From: an uncultured Eubacteriales bacterium
GTDB lineage: Bacteria > Bacillota > Clostridia > Lachnospirales > CAG-274
NCBI GenBank assembly: GCA_902497185.1
Contig: CABVEG010000148.1
Coordinates: forward strand, 1 to 5,217
Direction of reading: 5' to 3'
Length of the DNA stretch: 5,217 bases
The notes below the pieces were generated by a model, which searched no databases, was not told the origin of the DNA, and saw only the letters and a program-made list of their open reading frames with translations. Each line of letters starts with the position of its first letter. Position 1 is the first letter of the stretch. Positions 5,158 to 5,217 of the stretch are shown here, piece by piece. The translations under genes and the position numbers were made by a program.

Positions 5158-5217
5158 TGTTATCCTCCTAAGTATATAATCTTATATACTAATGATAGCA
5201 TAATATATTGAATTTTG
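5158..5217 (-). promoter_or_regulatory. minD upstream region with perfect 9-bp inverted repeat
   Basis: The region holds the strong AGGAGG site of minD (5164-5169) and, just beyond it, AGTATATAA at 5171-5179 with its exact inverse TTATATACT at 5182-5190 around a 2-base centre. The rest is very AT-rich. Several TATAAT-like boxes can be read on the minus strand, but no clear -35 partner falls inside the window. It may be a promoter or operator, or simply spacer. One minus-strand frame stays open from the edge to a stop at 5160-5162, but its residues do not resemble MinC. Confidence 0.35.

Noticed and set aside
4832..5179. Open plus-strand frame of 115 codons opposite minD
   Set aside because: It mirrors the highly conserved minD gene, has no ribosome site or recognisable domain, and is a shadow frame. 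The same applies to plus-strand frames at 78-275, 2773-2982, 3051-3236 and 4481-4813, and the minus-strand frame at 1710-1943.
5160..5216. Minus-strand frame open from the right edge to a stop at 5160-5162, possibly the end of minC
   Set aside because: The 18 residues do not resemble a MinC C-terminus, the DNA is very AT-rich and contains an inverted repeat, and a frame this short stays open by chance.
1..5217. CRISPR arrays, insertion sequences, tRNA or rRNA genes, phage genes, riboswitches
   Set aside because: I saw no spaced direct repeats, transposase sequence, cloverleaf or rRNA-like stretch, and nearly all of the window is filled by the ten genes described. The longest gap, 386-513, is explained by two promoters.

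Overview
The window is low-GC DNA that suggests an anaerobic, rod-shaped, Gram-positive bacterium of class Clostridia, probably near Lachnospiraceae. I infer this from the AT-rich composition, strong AGGAGG-type ribosome binding sites, the sporulation pair yqfC-yqfD, and a minD-minE-rodA-mgsA gene order that I recall as common in clostridia. The assignment is from recall and was not checked by database search.

Left part (1-440, minus strand): the start of yqfD, cut by the window edge, follows yqfC with a stop/start overlap. A sequence resembling a sigma-E (mother-cell sporulation) promoter lies just upstream of yqfC. It fits a start for yqfC at 385 rather than further upstream.

Middle part (445-2307, plus strand): a good sigma-A-type promoter with a palindrome over its -10 box drives a two-gene unit. 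The first gene encodes a small single-domain cupin. The second encodes a complete membrane histidine kinase whose ATG directly abuts the cupin stop codon. No response regulator lies beside them. A hairpin at 2272-2307 ends the unit and probably also terminates the convergent operon from the other side.

Right part (2306-5217, minus strand): a compact five-gene operon, minD - minE - rodA (SEDS family) - mgsA-like - DUF1294 membrane protein. MinD and MinE place the division site, and RodA polymerises peptidoglycan glycan strands. The mgsA-like gene clearly belongs to the methylglyoxal synthase family but has lost or changed several catalytic positions while keeping most of the phosphate-binding pocket. 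That is the most interesting point in the window. The last 60 bases hold the minD ribosome binding site and a perfect 9-bp inverted repeat; no minC is visible.

Most of the window is ordinary housekeeping sequence. The observations most worth following are the altered MgsA-like protein in a cell-shape operon, the cupin plus orphan kinase pair with its palindromic promoter, and the weak or missing N-terminal membrane-targeting segment of MinE.
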